Positions 18,872-20,962 of a stretch of 20,962 nt of DNA are shown here, piece after piece (positions within the stretch are counted from its first letter, which is position 1; each line of letters opens with the position of its first letter). Source of the DNA: Plantago elongata (taxonomy: Eukaryota; Streptophyta; Magnoliopsida; Lamiales; Plantaginaceae); NCBI GenBank assembly GCA_036897095.1, contig JAYMSP010003129.1:1-20962 (forward strand), in the 5' to 3' direction. A model generated the notes under the pieces. It saw only the letters and a program-made list of their open reading frames with translations, did not search any database and was not told the DNA's origin. The position numbers and the translations under genes were made by a program.

Positions 18872-19452
18872 CTAAAGTGGCTTAGTGAAGATATCAGCAA
18901 GTTGATCTTGAGTGCCAACCTTTAGAATCTTTATATTATTTTTCTCAACATGGTCTCCGATAAAGTGGTGTCTAACATCAATGTGCTTAGTTCTTGCATG
19001 GAACTTTGGATTTTGAGTAATCGCAATAGCACTTGTGTTGTCACAAAAAATGGGACTTTTCTCTTCATTAAGTCCATAGTCTCTAAGTTGTTGTTCTATC
19101 CATAATATTTGAGTAGCACAACAACCAGCAAGAATATATTCAGCTTCTGTGGTAGAAGTAGCAATTAAATTTTTCTTCTTTCTAAACCATGATATAAGTC
19201 TTGTTTCCAGAAATTGACAAGTTCCTGAAGTACTTTTTCTATCAAGCATTGATCCAGCATAATCAGTATCTAAGGAGCCAACTAAACTCAATCAACTTTC
19301 TTTAGGATACCACAATCCATCTTCTACAGTTCCTTTGACATACCTTAATATTTTCATAGCAATGTTGTAGTGTGATTGCATAGGATTTGTCTAAAATCTA
19401 GCACACACACCAACTGCATATTGAATATCAGGTCTATTTGTAGTAAGGTAAA
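18872..19452 (-). pseudogene. Copia RNase H
   Basis: The frame 18872-19291 gives the conserved copia RNase H: SLDTDYAGSMLDRKSTSG (first catalytic Asp), ISWFRKKKNLIATSTTEAEY (catalytic Glu), PIFCDNTSAI (Asp), KHIDVRHHFIGDHV and the pol C-terminal signature QLADIFTKPL followed by TAG. Upstream, 19292-19452 encodes the connection from reverse transcriptase (TTNRPDIQYAVGVCARF, then TNPM), with a TAG after ARF and a TGA just before LSLVGSLDTDYAG. The catalytic residues are present but the frame is interrupted. Confidence 0.88.
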
Positions 19453-20479
19453 TTAGTGATCTATCAATTTCCTATACTTATTTTCTTCAACACTCTTATC
19501 AGATTCAATATAAGTTATTTTGGTTCCTATGCTCATAGGTATCTCGGCTTTCTTTTTAGAAGGCTTCAGATTAAACTTGTTGAGCATATCCTTTGCATAC
19601 TTTGTTTCACTGGTGAATATTCCATCATTGAGTTGCTTGAATTGCAATCCTAAATAATTCAATTCTCCCATCATGCTCATCTCAAATTTGCTTTTCATGA
19701 GATTAAAGTCATTATAAAGTTGCTTGTCTTTAGATTCAAATATAATGTCATCAACATATACTTGAACTAAAAGTATTTTCCCATCATTATTTATTGTAAA
19801 TAATGTTTTATCAACTTCACCTTTGTTAAAACCACTTTCCAGAAAGTTTTTGGCCAAAGTGTCATATCATGCTCTTGGAGCCTGTTTCAGTCGATACAGA
19901 GTTTTTTGTAAATTATAGACCATCCTACTTTATGAGGAAACTTCAAAGCCTGGTGGTTGATCAACATAGACTCCTTAGCAAGTTCACCATTCAGAAATGC
20001 ACTTTTAACATCCATCTGATAAACTTTAAAGTCATTATGAGATGCAAATGCTAGATATAGTCTAATTACATCAAATCTTGCAGTTGGTGGATATGACTCA
20101 TCAAAGTCTAAGGCTTCAGTCTGGTTAAATCCCTTGGTAACCAACCTTGCTTTGTTTCTGGTTATTTCACTAGACTCATTCATCTTGTTATTGAAACCCA
20201 CTTTGTTCGAATCACAGATATTCCTTCTACAAATGGAACTAGTTTCCTGACCTTGTTTCTCTCAAATTGATCAAACTCTTCTTGCATTGTAGAGATCCAA
20301 TTTTGATCCTTTAATGCCTCTTCAATAGTCTTTGGTTCAATGTTTGAGATAAAACATCCAAAGAGAGAATCAACATTTTCAACTATTGCTCTCCTAGTTC
20401 TAACACCTTGATCAATTGGTCCAATTACATCCGTTGCAGCTAATCCATTTTCTAACTGGTTTTGAACTAGTAGGGTCAT
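19453..20479 (-). pseudogene. Copia reverse transcriptase (RVT_2 type)
   Basis: Three open pieces make up the domain. 20180-20479 has WISTMQEEFDQFERNKV and ends TKWVSITR. 19887-20201 has NKARLVTKGFNQTEALDFDE and QMDVKSAFLNG, containing the first catalytic Asp. 19453-19857 has VQVYVDDIIFESK (catalytic YVDD at about 19747-19758) and MMGELNYLGLQ. Breaks: a frameshift near 20190, another near 19895, and a TGA in the Q-A-P-R-A-W-Y-D motif at about 19870, where Trp is normal. The order matches plant copia pol, and the domain is directly followed by RNase H. Confidence 0.9.
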
Positions 20480-20962
20480 TATCTACGTGATCTGAATGTG
20501 AATCACTATGATTATGACTTGATACTTCTTCAGATCATCGATATTTTGTACACTCGAACTGCGGTAAATATCAGACACTTGTTCAGTGTTAGAGGTTTCT
20601 CGAATAAGTCTTTCAGAAAGGTCTCTACTATGAATATTCTTAGTTTCCATTTCTGGAATCCTCATTGGAAATTCTTTATAAGAGTCATCTGGTTATTACT
20701 AAGCATATCATGCTTTTCTTCGTCAGAATCATCCACTATATTAATGACAGAGTTTCTCCTTTATGAGGGTTCTTCTTCAGAATCCTTAGTCAAGAGTTCT
20801 TTGAATCTACCTGAGAGTTCTTCATCAAGGGATATCTTATTGTTTCCCTCATAGAATACTACATGAACTGATTCTTCAATTTTCATTGTTCTTTTGTTGT
20901 ATACTCTGTAGGCTTTGCTATTCATAGAATAACCAAGAAATACACCTTCATCAGCCTTTGGT
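20480..20962 (-). pseudogene. Copia integrase C-terminus and acidic linker, cut by window edge
   Basis: From the right edge the minus strand reads PKADEGVFLGYSMNSKAYRVYNKRT-like sequence, the usual C-terminal part of copia integrase, followed by an acidic, low-complexity linker leading to reverse transcriptase. It aligns with plus 1126-1441. Breaks: a TAA after EEEPS, a TGA after KNFQ, and the following frame (20483-20665) ends just before reverse transcriptase. The catalytic core would lie beyond the window. Confidence 0.82.

Larger units (their letters stand above)
10904..20962 (-). mobile_element. Sirevirus-like Ty1/copia element, minus-strand copy, 5' part beyond the window
   Basis: From right to left: integrase C-terminus (20480-20962), reverse transcriptase (19453-20479), RNase H (18872-19452), a 970 bp gap with a TATA-like site, the intron-containing extra gene (12761-17901), 3' noncoding DNA, polypurine tract (12355-12367) and 3' LTR (10904-12352). 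It retains the ~3 kb missing from the plus copy and so shows the family's original order. Pol and the extra gene both carry stops and frameshifts, so it is non-functional for protein, though its LTR and polypurine tract look intact. Confidence 0.85.

Overview
The window looks like plant nuclear DNA, most likely from a dicot. It is AT-rich, contains no intact host gene that I can recognise, and is almost entirely retrotransposon. All RNA-gene, operon and bacterial features are absent. Assignments come from reading motifs by eye; no database search was possible.

Layout: two copies of one Ty1/copia family (Sirevirus-like) face each other tail to tail. The plus-strand copy runs from about 545 to its 3' LTR at 6510-7942. 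The minus-strand copy runs from the right edge (20962) down to its 3' LTR at 10904-12352. Neither 5' LTR lies in the window. Both copies share the same order: pol, then a long extra gene, then a short 3' noncoding stretch, a polypurine tract and a 1.43-1.45 kb LTR beginning TGTTAGG. The minus copy keeps integrase C-terminus, reverse transcriptase (YVDD) and RNase H. The plus copy has lost about 3 kb between integrase and the extra gene. At the far left (1-460) an uninterrupted protease/GAG-pre-integrase fragment lies on the opposite strand to the adjoining integrase, so a rearrangement breakpoint falls at 461-545.

The most unusual feature is the extra gene between RNase H and the 3' LTR (plus 1476-6218; minus 12761-17901). 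It sits where Sireviruses carry an 'env-like' ORF, but in both copies it contains five short GT-AG introns at identical positions, all phase 0. They separate exons of 108, 108, 153 and 108 (111) bp, which gives a regular exon-intron module of about 185-230 bp. The predicted protein has a globular N-terminus, acidic and P/E/V/K-rich spacers, a coiled coil and clusters of basic residues resembling nuclear localisation signals. No membrane segment was seen. The minus copy has a TATA-like element about 200 bp upstream of its ATG, which could drive the gene separately from the LTR. Both copies are pseudogenes with several stops and frameshifts.

The 3 kb between the two LTRs (7943-10903) is noncoding. 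It holds a 296 bp minus-strand LTR-like block (10448-10743) from a different element, followed in its transcription direction by about 2.5 kb of ORF-poor DNA rich in short stem-loops. A sense-biased octamer, CTCAGAAA, recurs throughout the two Sirevirus-like copies.
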